DNA from: Tissierellales bacterium
GTDB lineage: Bacteria; Bacillota; Clostridia; Tissierellales; VENL01
Direction: 5' to 3'
Assembly (NCBI GenBank): GCA_028280805.1
Contig: JANQLB010000078.1
Coordinates: 95,865 to 159,864, forward strand
DNA length: 64,000 bases
Both the position numbers and the translations under genes were made by a program. The notes beneath the pieces were generated by a model. That model saw only the letters and a program-made list of their open reading frames with translations. It was not told the DNA's origin and did no database searches. The stretch's first letter is position 1; every line of letters starts with the position of its first letter. This document shows, piece after piece, positions 8,784 to 18,851 of the stretch.

Positions 8784-8812
8784 TGGACAATCAAACAAAA
8801 CTATGTTATCAT
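8784..8812 (+). promoter_or_regulatory. Promoter of the pyr operon
   Basis: TGGACA (8784-8789), 17-base spacer, TATCAT (8807-8812). One mismatch from consensus in each box. Transcription would start near 8819, just upstream of the PyrR-binding hairpin. Confidence 0.7.
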
Positions 8813-8818
8813 GTTAAA

Positions 8819-9550
<732 letters not shown>

Positions 9551-9556
9551 TTAATA

Positions 9557-9630
9557 CCTTTTAAATCAGTCCTGTGAGGCTGAAAAAGGGAGAGCAGGTT
9601 CTCCCTCCTTAAAAAATATAAAGGGAGGAA
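9557..9630 (+). promoter_or_regulatory. Second PyrR-binding leader, before uraA
   Basis: PyrR-type loop TCCTGTGAGG (9570-9579) in a stem of TCAG/CTGA extended by CCTTTT (9557-9562) and AAAAGG (9584-9589). Next is GGGAGA (9588-9593) paired with TCTCCC (9600-9605), but no run of T follows. Instead CTCCCT (9601-9606) can alternatively pair with AGGGAG (9622-9627), the Shine-Dalgarno of uraA. The PyrR stem and the second stem share two G residues. The binding loop is clear; control at translation is inferred. Confidence 0.75.
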
Positions 9631-9635
9631 TAATT

Positions 9636-10925
9636 ATGAAAAACGGTCAAACAGTAGCTAAACAAGAAACAAAAGATTGTGCAGGGAAGAAAGGACTAAA
9701 TAATGTAGGAAGAAAAGCAATACTTGCAATTCAGCATGTAATAGCAATGTTTGGTGCAACGGTATTAGTTCCAACAATTACTGGATTGAATCCAGCAGTT
9801 GCATTATTTACAGCAGGATGTGGAACACTGTTATTTCATCTGGTAACAAAGAGAAAAGTTCCAGTGTTTTTGGGTTCAAGTTTTGCATTTATTCCGGTTA
9901 TATTGGCTGTGTCTGAAAAATTTGGTGACTTAGCCTATGCACAAGGAGGAATAATAGTAGCAGGAGCTTTGTATTTAGTATTGTCACTCTTAATAATGTT
10001 ATTTGGAATAGATAGAGTAAAGAGCTTTTTTCCACCAGTAGTAACGGGACCAATAATTATTGTTATTGGTTTAATATTAAGTCCTGTGGCATTAGAAATG
10101 GCATCAGATAATTGGCTGATTGCTTTTGTGGTAATAGTGACAGTAATGCTGGTTTCCATTTGGGGAAAAGGCTTATTAAAAGTAATACCCATTTTATGTG
10201 GAGTTTTAGTCGGATATTTAACAGCTTTAATTCTAGATACATTAAATTACACAAATTTTATAGATTATAGTATCATTACTGATGCACAGTTTTTACAAAT
10301 ACCAGAGTTTACAATGCCTAAATTTAGTTTAGCAGCAATTGCTATGATTGCTCCAATAGTTTTAGCTGTATTTATGGAGCATATAGGTGATATTACAACT
10401 AATGGATCAGTTGTAGGGAAAAACTTCTTTAAAGACCCGGGATTACACAGGACGTTATTAGGAGATGGATTAGCAACAATGTTTGCAGGTTTAGTCGGAG
10501 GACCTCCTAATACGACTTATGGTGAAAATACAAGTGTTTTAGCTGTTACGAAAAATTATAATCCTGCAATTTTAAGAATAGCTGCTGTTATAGCAATAAC
10601 AATGAGCTTCCTAGGGCAGTTTGGAGCAGTATTACGCACCATACCAAGACCTGTAATGGGTGGGATTAGTATAATTCTATTTGGTATGATAGCAAGTGTA
10701 GGAATTAAGACAATAAGTAATGCAGATATAGATTTTACAAAAAACAGAAATGTAATAATAATGTCATTAATATTAGTAGCAGGAATTGGAACTAAAATGC
10801 TTGAAGTAAATTCAGAGTTCACTGGAACTATAGGTATCCAATTAACTGAAAATATACAAATAATAGGGTTAAGTCTTGCAGCAATAATAGGAATTGTAAC
10901 TAATAAAGTTTTACCTGAAAAGTAA
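9636..10925 (+). CDS. uraA: Uracil permease (NCS2 family)
   Basis: Proton-coupled uracil importer of the cytoplasmic membrane, called uraA or pyrP. 429 residues with about 14 hydrophobic segments. Family motifs seen: ILAIQHVIAMFGATVLVP near the start, VVTGPIIIVIG, MEHIGDITTNG and LVGGPPNTTYGENTSV, the NCS2 signature. Lies between pyrR and pyrC, as in Bacillus pyr operons. Its leader carries a PyrR-binding hairpin, so uracil uptake is probably repressed by pyrimidine sufficiency. Confidence 0.95.
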   Translation: MKNGQTVAKQETKDCAGKKGLNNVGRKAILAIQHVIAMFGATVLVPTITGLNPAVALFTAGCGTLLFHLVTKRKVPVFLGSSFAFIPVILAVSEKFGDLAYAQGGIIVAGALYLVLSLLIMLFGIDRVKSFFPPVVTGPIIIVIGLILSPVALEMASDNWLIAFVVIVTVMLVSIWGKGLLKVIPILCGVLVGYLTALILDTLNYTNFIDYSIITDAQFLQIPEFTMPKFSLAAIAMIAPIVLAVFMEHIGDITTNGSVVGKNFFKDPGLHRTLLGDGLATMFAGLVGGPPNTTYGENTSVLAVTKNYNPAILRIAAVIAITMSFLGQFGAVLRTIPRPVMGGISIILFGMIASVGIKTISNADIDFTKNRNVIIMSLILVAGIGTKMLEVNSEFTGTIGIQLTENIQIIGLSLAAIIGIVTNKVLPEK

Positions 10926-10933
10926 ACCAAAAA

Positions 10934-10964
10934 AGGGTGGCATATAAAGTGCTGCTCTTTTTTT
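10934..10964 (+). terminator. Intercistronic terminator-like hairpin between uraA and pyrC
   Basis: AGGGTGGCA (10934-10942) pairs with TGCTGCTCT (10950-10958) using three G-U wobbles, followed by seven T. It could attenuate transcription into pyrC. Unlike the other two leaders there is no PyrR loop nearby. Confidence 0.6.
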
Positions 10965-10979
10965 AAGGAGGTTAGTGTA

Positions 10980-12257
10980 ATGGAGTTGTTAATCAAAAAT
11001 TGTAATATAGTTGATTCTAGTAAGAAAACTATTAAGCAGTCAGATTTACACATAAGCAACGGGATAATTAAAAACATAGGGAAAGATTTAAAAAATAAGT
11101 GTGATAAAGTTATTAATGTAAAGGGAGCTTTTGTATTACCCGGGTTGGTAGATATACATGTCCATTTTCGTGAGCCGGGATATGAGTATAAAGAAACGAT
11201 CAAGACCGGTTCTTTAGCCGCTGCAAAAGGTGGATTTACTACTGTTGCAATTATGCCAAACACAAATCCGGTTATAGACAATGTAGAAATTTTAGATAAT
11301 CTTAAGGCAATTATAAAAAGAGATGCATGTATAAAGGTAATGCCTATCGGAGCAGTAACTAGAGGTCAAAAAGGTGAAGAATTAGTAGATATAAAATCAT
11401 TATACGAAAACGGAGTTTATGGTTTTTCAGATGATGGTCAGCCAATCATGAATGAAGAAATAATGAATAAAGCTGTTAAACAGTGTAATGAACTTCAAAT
11501 ACCAATCATGATTCATAGTGAGGATAAGAGATATGTAAATGATGGATGTATAAACTTAGGCAGAGTTTCTGAGAAATTAAAGGTTAAGGGCATATCAAGA
11601 GATGCCGAGAATATCATGATTAAGAGAGATATTGAAATTGCTAGGAACTTAAAGCTTAGTATTCATATCTGTCATGTAAGCACTAAAGAGGCTGTTTGTA
11701 TGATTAGGCAGGCAAAACAAGATGGAGTTAAAGTAACCTGCGAGGTTGCACCTCACCACTTTTCTATTACTGAGAATGTTATACTGGAAAAGCAAGCTAT
11801 AGGAAAAGTTAATCCGCCTCTTAGAACTTATGAAGATATAGAAGAAATTATAAAAGGAATTAAAGATGGAACCGTTGATGCAATAGCTACAGACCATGCA
11901 CCTCACTCTAAAGATGAAAAACAATTAGATATACAGAAAGCTCCTTTTGGACTCACAGGTATTGAGCTTGCATTACCTATAACTAATACTTACTTACTTG
12001 AAAAGGGAGTAATAGATATATTTGATTTAGTAAACCTTATGAGTATAAACCCTAGAAAGATAATGGGTATGGACTCTAGAGGAATTGAAATCGGAGGATA
12101 TGCAGATATTACGATAATTGACTTAAACAAAGAATACATACTTAATGAAAGTGATATTATATCAAAAGGTAAAAATACACCATTTATTGGTATGAAGCTT
12201 AAAGGCAAGGTTAAATACACTATCTGTGATGGAAAAATAGTATATGAGGAGGAGTAA
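10980..12257 (+). CDS. pyrC: Dihydroorotase
   Basis: Zinc amidohydrolase that cyclises carbamoyl-aspartate to dihydroorotate. 425 residues of the type I (Bacillus-like) class. Metal ligands lie in DIHVHFREPG, then MIHSED, HICHVS and AIATDHAPHS; the sequence GFSDDGQPIMN is also typical. ATG follows AAGGAGG. Immediately followed by pyrF. Confidence 0.96.
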   Translation: MELLIKNCNIVDSSKKTIKQSDLHISNGIIKNIGKDLKNKCDKVINVKGAFVLPGLVDIHVHFREPGYEYKETIKTGSLAAAKGGFTTVAIMPNTNPVIDNVEILDNLKAIIKRDACIKVMPIGAVTRGQKGEELVDIKSLYENGVYGFSDDGQPIMNEEIMNKAVKQCNELQIPIMIHSEDKRYVNDGCINLGRVSEKLKVKGISRDAENIMIKRDIEIARNLKLSIHICHVSTKEAVCMIRQAKQDGVKVTCEVAPHHFSITENVILEKQAIGKVNPPLRTYEDIEEIIKGIKDGTVDAIATDHAPHSKDEKQLDIQKAPFGLTGIELALPITNTYLLEKGVIDIFDLVNLMSINPRKIMGMDSRGIEIGGYADITIIDLNKEYILNESDIISKGKNTPFIGMKLKGKVKYTICDGKIVYEEE

Positions 12258-12258
12258 T

Positions 12259-13194
12259 ATGTTTGTTGATAAATTAATAGAAAAAATTAAGGAAAAGAAA
12301 AACCCGACTGTAGTAGGACTAGACCCAAGAATAAATTTAGTTCCAAATTATATTAAGGAAAAACATTATAACCAGCAGCAAGATAAAATAAAGGCGGAAA
12401 CTAAAGCAATTCTTGAGTATAACAAAATTATAATTGATACTATAAAAGACATAGTTCCTTGTATAAAGCCTCAGATTGCATTTTATGAAGCTTATGGAAT
12501 AGAAGGACTAAAGGTGTTTAAGGAAACAGTAGAGTATGGAAAGGATAACGGACTTATTATTATCGCAGATATTAAAAGAGGAGATATAGGTTCAACTGCC
12601 GAAGCATATGCTAAAGCATATTTTGCAGGAGGTTTTGTAGATTTGGACAGCGTAACTGTAAGCCCCTATTTAGGTGAAGATTCCATTATACCTTTTACTG
12701 ATTTCTGTAGTCAAGACAAGGGAGTTTTTATTCTTGATAAGACCTCAAATAAATCGTCTAAGGATTTACAAGATTTAGAAATAATTAGTACAGATAAAGA
12801 AAATAAAATTTATCATGTTATGGGACACCTTATTAATAAATGGGGTTCATCATATATCGGAAGGTATGGATACAGTTCCGTAGGAGCTGTGGTAGGAGCA
12901 ACTTATCCGGAAGAAATGAAGTCATTAAGAAGAATTATGGATAAAGCATTCTTCTTAGTTCCCGGCTATGGAGCTCAAGGGGGTAGTGCAGAAGATGTTG
13001 TAGATGCTTTTAATGATGATGGACTAGGTGCAGTAATTAATTCATCCAGAGGAATTATTGGAGCTTATCAAAAGAAAGAATATCAATCTAAATATAGTGA
13101 AAAAGAGTTTTATTTAGCAATTAGAGAAGCAGCACTAAATATGAGAGACGATATCAATAAAGAGCTAAAGAAGTGTAAAAAATTAGCTTGGTAG
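12259..13194 (+). CDS. pyrF: Orotidine-5'-phosphate decarboxylase, long (type 2) form
   Basis: Last step of UMP synthesis. ATG 12259 follows GAGGAGG that overlaps the end of pyrC; this leaves one base after the pyrC stop. The 311-residue product is of the long OMP decarboxylase subfamily: VVGLDPRINLVP, KPQIAFYEAYGIEGL and the active-site IIADIKRGDIGSTAEAYA (K-x-x-D). The C-terminal VPGYGAQGG and INSSRGII bind phosphate. Usual Bacillus PyrF is only about 240 residues. Confidence 0.95.
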   Translation: MFVDKLIEKIKEKKNPTVVGLDPRINLVPNYIKEKHYNQQQDKIKAETKAILEYNKIIIDTIKDIVPCIKPQIAFYEAYGIEGLKVFKETVEYGKDNGLIIIADIKRGDIGSTAEAYAKAYFAGGFVDLDSVTVSPYLGEDSIIPFTDFCSQDKGVFILDKTSNKSSKDLQDLEIISTDKENKIYHVMGHLINKWGSSYIGRYGYSSVGAVVGATYPEEMKSLRRIMDKAFFLVPGYGAQGGSAEDVVDAFNDDGLGAVINSSRGIIGAYQKKEYQSKYSEKEFYLAIREAALNMRDDINKELKKCKKLAW

Positions 13195-13206
13195 GAGGTA
13201 AAAATA

Positions 13207-13977
13207 ATGTTTATGGAAGATTGTATGGTTAAGTCCAATGAAAGAATTGTTGATGGGATATATAAAATGGAGCTGATAAATGAAAAAATCACTAACCAGA
13301 GTAAAGCAGGACAATTTCTTCAGATTAAGGTAAATAAATTTGATACTCCATTATTGAGAAGACCAATTAGCATCAATGAAATAAAGATAGATGAAAGTAC
13401 ACTTGTTATATATTATAAAGTAGTTGGTAAGGGAACTAAAATTATGGCTGATATTAAGACTGGTGAAGTGATAAATGTAATAGGTCCTTTAGGTACAGGA
13501 TTTGACATAGATATGAAAAATAAGAATATAGCAGTAGTCGGCGGAGGAATTGGTATTGCACCATTAATAGAGCTATGTAAAAGCTTATATAAAGATAATA
13601 ATGTTTTTACTTATTTAGGTTTTTATGATATACCATATCTGGTTGAAGAATTTAAAAAATATGGTAATGAGATAGAAATATCAACAGTTACGGGTGCAGC
13701 AGGAAAAAAAGGGTTTGTTACTGGAGGGCTTGAAAAAGCTTTACTAGATAATAAAATAGACATAATATACGCATGCGGACCTAATGCTATGTTAAAAGAA
13801 TTAAAAGATATTGCGGGCAGCTTAAATATAAAGTGTCAATTATCTCTTGAGGAAAGAATGGCATGTGGCATAGGTGCGTGCTTGGGATGTTCAATAGAAA
13901 CTACTGATGGTGAAATGAAAAAGGTATGTTATGACGGACCTGTATTTTGGAGTAATGAGGTGATGTTAAATGACTAA
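13207..13977 (+). CDS. pyrK: Dihydroorotate dehydrogenase electron transfer subunit
   Basis: FAD and [2Fe-2S] protein that passes electrons from class 1B PyrD to NAD. 256 residues: FAD-binding RRPISINE, NAD-binding VVGGGIGIAPL, and a C-terminal cluster motif MACGIGACLGC ... VC. ATG follows TAGGAGG. The gene overlaps pyrD by eight bases, fitting translational coupling of the two subunits. Confidence 0.95.
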   Translation: MFMEDCMVKSNERIVDGIYKMELINEKITNQSKAGQFLQIKVNKFDTPLLRRPISINEIKIDESTLVIYYKVVGKGTKIMADIKTGEVINVIGPLGTGFDIDMKNKNIAVVGGGIGIAPLIELCKSLYKDNNVFTYLGFYDIPYLVEEFKKYGNEIEISTVTGAAGKKGFVTGGLEKALLDNKIDIIYACGPNAMLKELKDIAGSLNIKCQLSLEERMACGIGACLGCSIETTDGEMKKVCYDGPVFWSNEVMLND

Positions 13978-14890
13978 ATCGGTTAATTTGTCTGTGGATA
14001 TAGGAGGATTAAAAATCAATAACCCAATAACAACTGCTTCTGGAACTTATGGATTTGGCAGGGAATACGAAAATTATATGGATATAAGTAAGCTGGGAGC
14101 TATTATGGTTAAAGGATTAACCCTAAGACCACGTAAGGGAAATAAAACACCTAGAGTAGTAGAAACTGCTAGTGGAATGTTAAACAGTGTAGGTCTTGAA
14201 AATCCGGGAGTAGAGTATTTTGTAGAAAATGAACTACCCTATCTTAAGAAAAAGGGAGTAACAGTAATAGCAAATATCTCCGGTAATAGTATCGAAGAAT
14301 ATTGTGAAATGTCAAGGATATTAGATAAGACATCATGTGATGCTATCGAAATGAATATTTCCTGTCCCAATGTTAAACAGGGAGGAGTAGCGTTTGGTAC
14401 AGATAAAGATGTAGTTCTTAAAATTACTAAGAAAGTAAGAAAGTACTTAACTAAACCTCTTATAGTTAAATTATCGCCTAATGTAACAGACATTAAAGAA
14501 ATAGCGGTTAGTGCAGAAAAAGGCGGTGCTGATGGTATAAGTCTTATTAATACTCTATTAGGAATGGCTGTAGATATTAAAACAAGACGTCCAATCTTAA
14601 GAAATAATGTAGGAGGATTATCAGGACCAGCTGTAAAGCCGGTTGCAATAAGAATGGTATGGCAGGTTAAGAGTGCAGTTAACATACCTATTATTGGAAT
14701 GGGCGGGATCAGTAGTGTAGAGGATATTATAGAATTCCTTTTAGTTGGAGCAAGTGCTGTATCTATAGGAACTGCTAATTTTATAAATCCTAAAATATCT
14801 CTTGAGCTTTTAGAAGAATTAGAGAAATACTTAATTGAAAATGATATACGGGACGTAAATGAATTAGTTGGTCAGATTAAGATTTATTAA
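13970..14890 (+). CDS. pyrD: Dihydroorotate dehydrogenase catalytic subunit, class 1B
   Basis: FMN enzyme that oxidises dihydroorotate to orotate with PyrK. 306 residues. Motifs: NPITTASGTYGFG, GLTLRPRKGN, MLNSVGLENPG, the substrate/catalytic EMNISCPNVKQGG (Cys as base, class 1), KLSPNVTDI and GMGGISSVEDIIEFLLVGASAV. The start overlaps the end of pyrK. Confidence 0.96.
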   Translation: MTKSVNLSVDIGGLKINNPITTASGTYGFGREYENYMDISKLGAIMVKGLTLRPRKGNKTPRVVETASGMLNSVGLENPGVEYFVENELPYLKKKGVTVIANISGNSIEEYCEMSRILDKTSCDAIEMNISCPNVKQGGVAFGTDKDVVLKITKKVRKYLTKPLIVKLSPNVTDIKEIAVSAEKGGADGISLINTLLGMAVDIKTRRPILRNNVGGLSGPAVKPVAIRMVWQVKSAVNIPIIGMGGISSVEDIIEFLLVGASAVSIGTANFINPKISLELLEELEKYLIENDIRDVNELVGQIKIY

Positions 14891-14931
14891 ATTTTCATAA
14901 TTAATTAAATATAAAGATGGAGGTATATTTT

Positions 14932-15507
14932 ATGAATAGAGAAGAAATATTAAAAATTTTAGAAGATGCAGGTGTGTTACTAAAGGGTCATTTCCTTTTG
15001 ACATCTGGAAGACATTCGCAAAAGTATTTACAGTGTGCAAAATTATTTCAGTATCCTGAGTATTCTAGAGTTATAACTAATGAGTTAATTAAACAGTTTA
15101 AAAATGAAAAAATTGATTTAGTTGTAGGTCCTGCTGTAGGTGGAATAATATTAGCTTATGAAGCTGCCAGACAGTTAAATGTAAAAAACATTTTTATGGA
15201 AAGAGAAAATGGAAAAATGACATTAAGAAGGGGATTTGAGATACAAGAAGGTATGAAAATTCTTGTTGTTGAAGACGTAGTAACCACAGGAGGCTCCGTT
15301 AAAGAGGTTATTGACGTTATAAAGGACAATGGAGGAATTGTTATAGGGGTTGGAAGTATTGTAGACAGAAGTACAGGAAATAGAAAATTTGAAGAAGAAT
15401 TAAAATCTGTTATCAAGTTTGATATAGAAACTTACTCTCCTGATGAATGTCCATTATGTAAAGAGGGAACGCCAGCTGTAAAGCCCGGAAGTAGAAGCAT
15501 TAAATAA
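14932..15507 (+). CDS. pyrE: Orotate phosphoribosyltransferase
   Basis: Joins orotate and PRPP to give OMP. ATG 14932 is preferred because ATGGAGG forms its ribosome site; the upstream in-frame ATG 14917 is part of that site. 191 residues with [30 protein letters not shown] and the PRPP motif [14 protein letters not shown]. The C-terminus [18 protein letters not shown] is a two-Cys form seen in the Thermus/clostridial clade of PyrE. Last gene of the operon. Confidence 0.95.
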   Translation: MNREEILKILEDAGVLLKGHFLLTSGRHSQKYLQCAKLFQYPEYSRVITNELIKQFKNEKIDLVVGPAVGGIILAYEAARQLNVKNIFMERENGKMTLRRGFEIQEGMKILVVEDVVTTGGSVKEVIDVIKDNGGIVIGVGSIVDRSTGNRKFEEELKSVIKFDIETYSPDECPLCKEGTPAVKPGSRSIK

Positions 15508-15513
15508 ATTAAT

Positions 15514-15563
15514 ACTAATAGTTCAGGTGAAGTTTTAACTTTATCTGAACTATTAGTAGTTTT
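15514..15563 (+). terminator. Terminator ending the pyr operon
   Basis: ACTAATAGTTCAG (15514-15526) and CTGAACTATTAGT (15545-15557) are perfect complements around an 18-base loop, followed by AGTTTTATT. Confidence 0.8.
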
Positions 15564-15620
15564 ATTAGGGTACTTTTATAAGGTAATGTAAAAAACTTTG
15601 TGCTTAAGTGAAGCAAATAG

Positions 15621-15751
15621 CTCCTTTTTGGGAATGATTAAAAATATTAATTAAACCAAAAAGGAGTTTTGTTATGATTACATTACCAAAGGAAGTTTTA
15701 AGAGATATGATTAAGGAGGGAAATTTAAAAAAATCACAGAGGTGTTTTTAG
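15621..15751 (+). pseudogene. Remnant of an IS256-type transposase start
   Basis: A perfect 11-bp inverted repeat, CTCCTTTTTGG (15621-15631) and CCAAAAAGGAG (15656-15666), precedes an ATG at 15674 whose first 19 residues MITLPKEVLRDMIKEGNLK match the start of IS256-family transposases of clostridia. The frame stops after 25 codons at 15751. Nothing of the catalytic domain remains. The 15.6-16.2 kb gap is otherwise without a recognisable gene apart from a doubtful small ORF. Confidence 0.6.
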
Positions 15752-16030
15752 CTTTTTTAGCCTATAATATGAAAAAAGCTATAAATATTATAAGAATAAA
15801 GAAATTTGTAGAGAAATTAAGATAATTAAATCAATTTTTTAATCTATCTTTACAAAGGTTTAAAATTTAATACTTGAATATATCTATAAAATTACATATA
15901 ATATTTTGGGTGAGGATTGGGAAAAACTGACTTCAACAATAGAACAGTTGTCATTCAAAGACAATACAAAAATCGGCAACAATGTGTGAACAGCTCAAAA
16001 TGTAACGATTATGCCAGAGGTTGCATATAC

Positions 16031-16129
16031 ATGGAAAGGTTTAAATTAGTAAAACCTGACCCTTTAGCCCATAAAAAATTATTTACATACTACGCGGTAG
16101 CTTTATTATTAATAGTACTATTGGTATAA
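16031..16129 (+). CDS. Possible 32-residue membrane peptide
   Basis: ATG 16031 opens a 32-codon frame, MERFKLVKPDPLAHKK followed by a hydrophobic helix LFTYYAVALLLIVLLV. CAGAGG lies about 11 bases upstream. A TTG start at 15917 would give 70 residues, but its ribosome site is too close. It could equally be chance sequence beside an IS scar. No function can be assigned. Confidence 0.25.
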   Translation: MERFKLVKPDPLAHKKLFTYYAVALLLIVLLV

Positions 16130-16176
16130 TCAATTGAAAAATATTACAAAAAACTTAGGATAAGAGGTGAAGTGAT

Positions 16177-18393
16177 TTGAGAAAAAAAATATGTTATATG
16201 TTAATTCTTTTTGTTCTTTTTTTGTTTCCAATTATAACATATGCAGAAAAAATTAGTGAAGTTAGTGAAAATCAGTGGTATTACCAAGCAGTAAAGCGAA
16301 TGATAGACAATGGAACATTGGACGAATCTGATGATTTAGATATTCAATCCCAGATAACTAAAGTTAGGTATATTGATTTATTAATTAAAAATTTGACTTC
16401 CAATAATGGAAACGATACTACTGAAGATTTAGGAGAAAATACATATATTCAAAACATTAATAAGGCAGTTGAGAAAGGAATCTTAGAAAAAGACGAAATT
16501 ACACGTAAGGATATGTTTACACCAGTAACTCGTCAAAAACTAGTTAAGTGGATGATTTTAACTGATTGTCAAATAGACAAGAATATTGTCAATAATATTG
16601 AATTGCTTATTACAGATTATTTCCAAATAGCTGATTCCTACAAAGAGTATATTAAATTAGCATATCATAATGGCTTAATATCAGGTTTTTCAGATGGAAC
16701 ATTCAAACCAGAAAAACTAGTAACATATTCAGAGGCTATAGTTTTTATTGATAGACTTATCAATAAAAATATGCGATTAGATAATCTTAAAGGAAATAAT
16801 TTGAACTCAATAGGAGAAATAATAAATACTGATATAGTACTTACTATAAATGATCATATTGTTCCTTCATTTAATTTTAAATACAATCAATATATAAATA
16901 TTAATGATTTGAAATATTATGGCTTCGATATTATAATAAATGAAGATTTAGGAGAAATAAGTATATCTTATAATAAAACAAAGCAATTTGAACCTTATGA
17001 GAATTCATTTTATAATAACCAAATAGGAGACAGTGATAAGATTAAAGCTAAAATAGGCAAATACATTGCTAAATATGACGAAAAAAATTATTTAACAATA
17101 GATATTAATGGTGAATACTATTTACCCGTTGATGCAATTGCTAGTGAAGAAAATGGCATAGTAAGCAGATACGATGAAAAAGGTAGACGTTTTATTGTAT
17201 CTCTAAATAATCATGAAACATTGGTTATTGACAAATATCATCGTATACAAGAAAAAGATTTTAGGTATGTACAAATAATGAATATACCATATAAGTTTGG
17301 ATATATAAATAACCAAGGCGTTAATACAGTAGAACCTAAATATGCATGGGGATTTGATTACAGAGAAGGTTTAGCATGTGTACAAGATAAAGAAACACAA
17401 TTATGGGGATATATAGATAAAAGTGGTAAAGTTGTTGTTGACTTTAAATATGAACAGGTCTATTCCTTCTCAGAAGGCTTAGCATGTGTAAAAGAAAATG
17501 GAAAATGGAAAGTTATCAATTATTATGGTAAAACAATTATTGACAACCAAACCCTAGAATCAATGCTAAATCATGATGAAGTTAAAGGACATGAGAATTT
17601 AGAGGTTGCCTATGTTACACCATTTAAAGAAGGATATGCTTATGTGGTATGCCGATATAAAAAAACTGTACCGATGAGAATGACAGTAGAGAAGGGTATT
17701 AAAATCAATAGAAAAGGGGAAATATTTAATTTAAAATATAAAGATGAAGATATTTATAATATTGGTACTTTTAATTATGGACTTGCATCATTTATTCCCA
17801 TATATAAAGGCCCTGGGTCAGAAAGTTATGTAGGTTATATCGATAAGAGTGGCAAAGTGGTGGTTGAGCCAAATAGATATACAGGAGCAAGCTTTTTTTC
17901 AGAAGGATATGCTGTAGTAAGTTACGATTGGAGTAACAATTATGAAATTATAAACAACAAGGGTGAAGTTGTTTTTGTTATCCCTGACGATGTAAGTTAT
18001 GAAGTGCTTAATTTCCATGAAGGTATATTATATGTATCTTCAGATGAAAAAAACGATGATTATACAATTGCTGATTATTACGATACAGAAGGTAATATAA
18101 TAATAAAAGGTTGTAGAGTATCAAATCTTACTGGATATCTATTTAATAAAAATGGTGATGAAATATATCGAAGTTCCTTCAATTTCTCAGAAGGTTTATG
18201 TATCGTTAAGCCAGATAAAAATAGCCGTGCATTTATGGATAGAAATGGAGAAATTGTATTTAAGACTGAATATACACTGGATCCTTTTAAAAATGGATTG
18301 GCTAGAGTTTACAAAACAGATGAAAAAGGTAATGCAAGATACTATTATATAAACAAGGATTTTGAATTTGTTGCCTATTATTTGTATTATTAA
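16177..18393 (+). CDS. Secreted SLH / WG-repeat surface protein
   Basis: A 738-residue protein starting at TTG 16177 (AGAGGTGA upstream). Signal peptide 1-22 ends in TYA. SLH-like modules follow at about 25-200, including YIKLAYHNGLISGFSDGTFKPEKLVTYSEAIV. The middle (about 215-350) resembles copper-amine-oxidase N-terminal-like modules (YININDLKYYGFDI, YYLPVDAIA). From about 365 to the end are at least five WG repeats, such as YGYIDKSGKVVVDFKYEQVYSFSEGLA. SLH domains anchor proteins to cell-wall polymers, so it is probably displayed on the surface. WG repeat function is unclear. Confidence 0.85.
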   Translation: MRKKICYMLILFVLFLFPIITYAEKISEVSENQWYYQAVKRMIDNGTLDESDDLDIQSQITKVRYIDLLIKNLTSNNGNDTTEDLGENTYIQNINKAVEKGILEKDEITRKDMFTPVTRQKLVKWMILTDCQIDKNIVNNIELLITDYFQIADSYKEYIKLAYHNGLISGFSDGTFKPEKLVTYSEAIVFIDRLINKNMRLDNLKGNNLNSIGEIINTDIVLTINDHIVPSFNFKYNQYININDLKYYGFDIIINEDLGEISISYNKTKQFEPYENSFYNNQIGDSDKIKAKIGKYIAKYDEKNYLTIDINGEYYLPVDAIASEENGIVSRYDEKGRRFIVSLNNHETLVIDKYHRIQEKDFRYVQIMNIPYKFGYINNQGVNTVEPKYAWGFDYREGLACVQDKETQLWGYIDKSGKVVVDFKYEQVYSFSEGLACVKENGKWKVINYYGKTIIDNQTLESMLNHDEVKGHENLEVAYVTPFKEGYAYVVCRYKKTVPMRMTVEKGIKINRKGEIFNLKYKDEDIYNIGTFNYGLASFIPIYKGPGSESYVGYIDKSGKVVVEPNRYTGASFFSEGYAVVSYDWSNNYEIINNKGEVVFVIPDDVSYEVLNFHEGILYVSSDEKNDDYTIADYYDTEGNIIIKGCRVSNLTGYLFNKNGDEIYRSSFNFSEGLCIVKPDKNSRAFMDRNGEIVFKTEYTLDPFKNGLARVYKTDEKGNARYYYINKDFEFVAYYLYY

Positions 18394-18512
18394 ATAATTT
18401 TAAAATTAATGGTTATGATGTAGGTTTATTTAATAAAGGATAAAGTGATTTTTAAGCTAGAGTTAGATGAGAAGTATTTTTATTAAAATTTTACTTAAAG
18501 GATTAAATATAT

Positions 18513-18749
18513 ATGGATAATAGAATTAAGGTAAGTAAAGAAAAAAGAGAAGAAATGATTTCATCAATCAAGCATTATTTTGCTAACGAACGGGAAGATG
18601 ATTTAGGAGATTTGGCTGCTCAAATGATATTGAATTTTTTTATTGAAGAGCTTGCTCCTGAATTTTATAACCAAGGAATAACAGACTCATATAATTATTT
18701 GAAAGATAAAATGGAGGACTTATTTGGAATTCAGATATATAAGCGATAA
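18513..18749 (+). CDS. DUF2164-family protein
   Basis: A 78-residue acidic protein, beginning with a charged helix and containing KHYFANEREDDLGDLAAQMILNFFIEELAPEFYNQGI, the hallmark of DUF2164. The family is common in Firmicutes and proteobacteria; no function is established. ATG follows AAAGGA. It lies alone between the SLH/WG protein gene and the rqcH terminator. Confidence 0.85.
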   Translation: MDNRIKVSKEKREEMISSIKHYFANEREDDLGDLAAQMILNFFIEELAPEFYNQGITDSYNYLKDKMEDLFGIQIYKR

Positions 18750-18851
18750 AAAGTTGAATTAATGTAAAAAACAGAAATTTTAGTTGTAGATAATTCAGAG
18801 AAACTATTTTAATTATCTTTTGTTTTTCTCTAAAATTTGGACATTAACAGA

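Noticed and set aside
10934..10958. AGGGTGGCA resembling the T-box antiterminator motif
   Set aside because: It lies between uraA and pyrC, no stem I, specifier loop or antiterminator pairing is seen, and the sequence is fully explained as one arm of a terminator hairpin.
15917..16030. Upstream extension of the 32-residue peptide to 70 codons
   Set aside because: The TTG start has GTGAGG only one base away and the extra residues resemble no protein.
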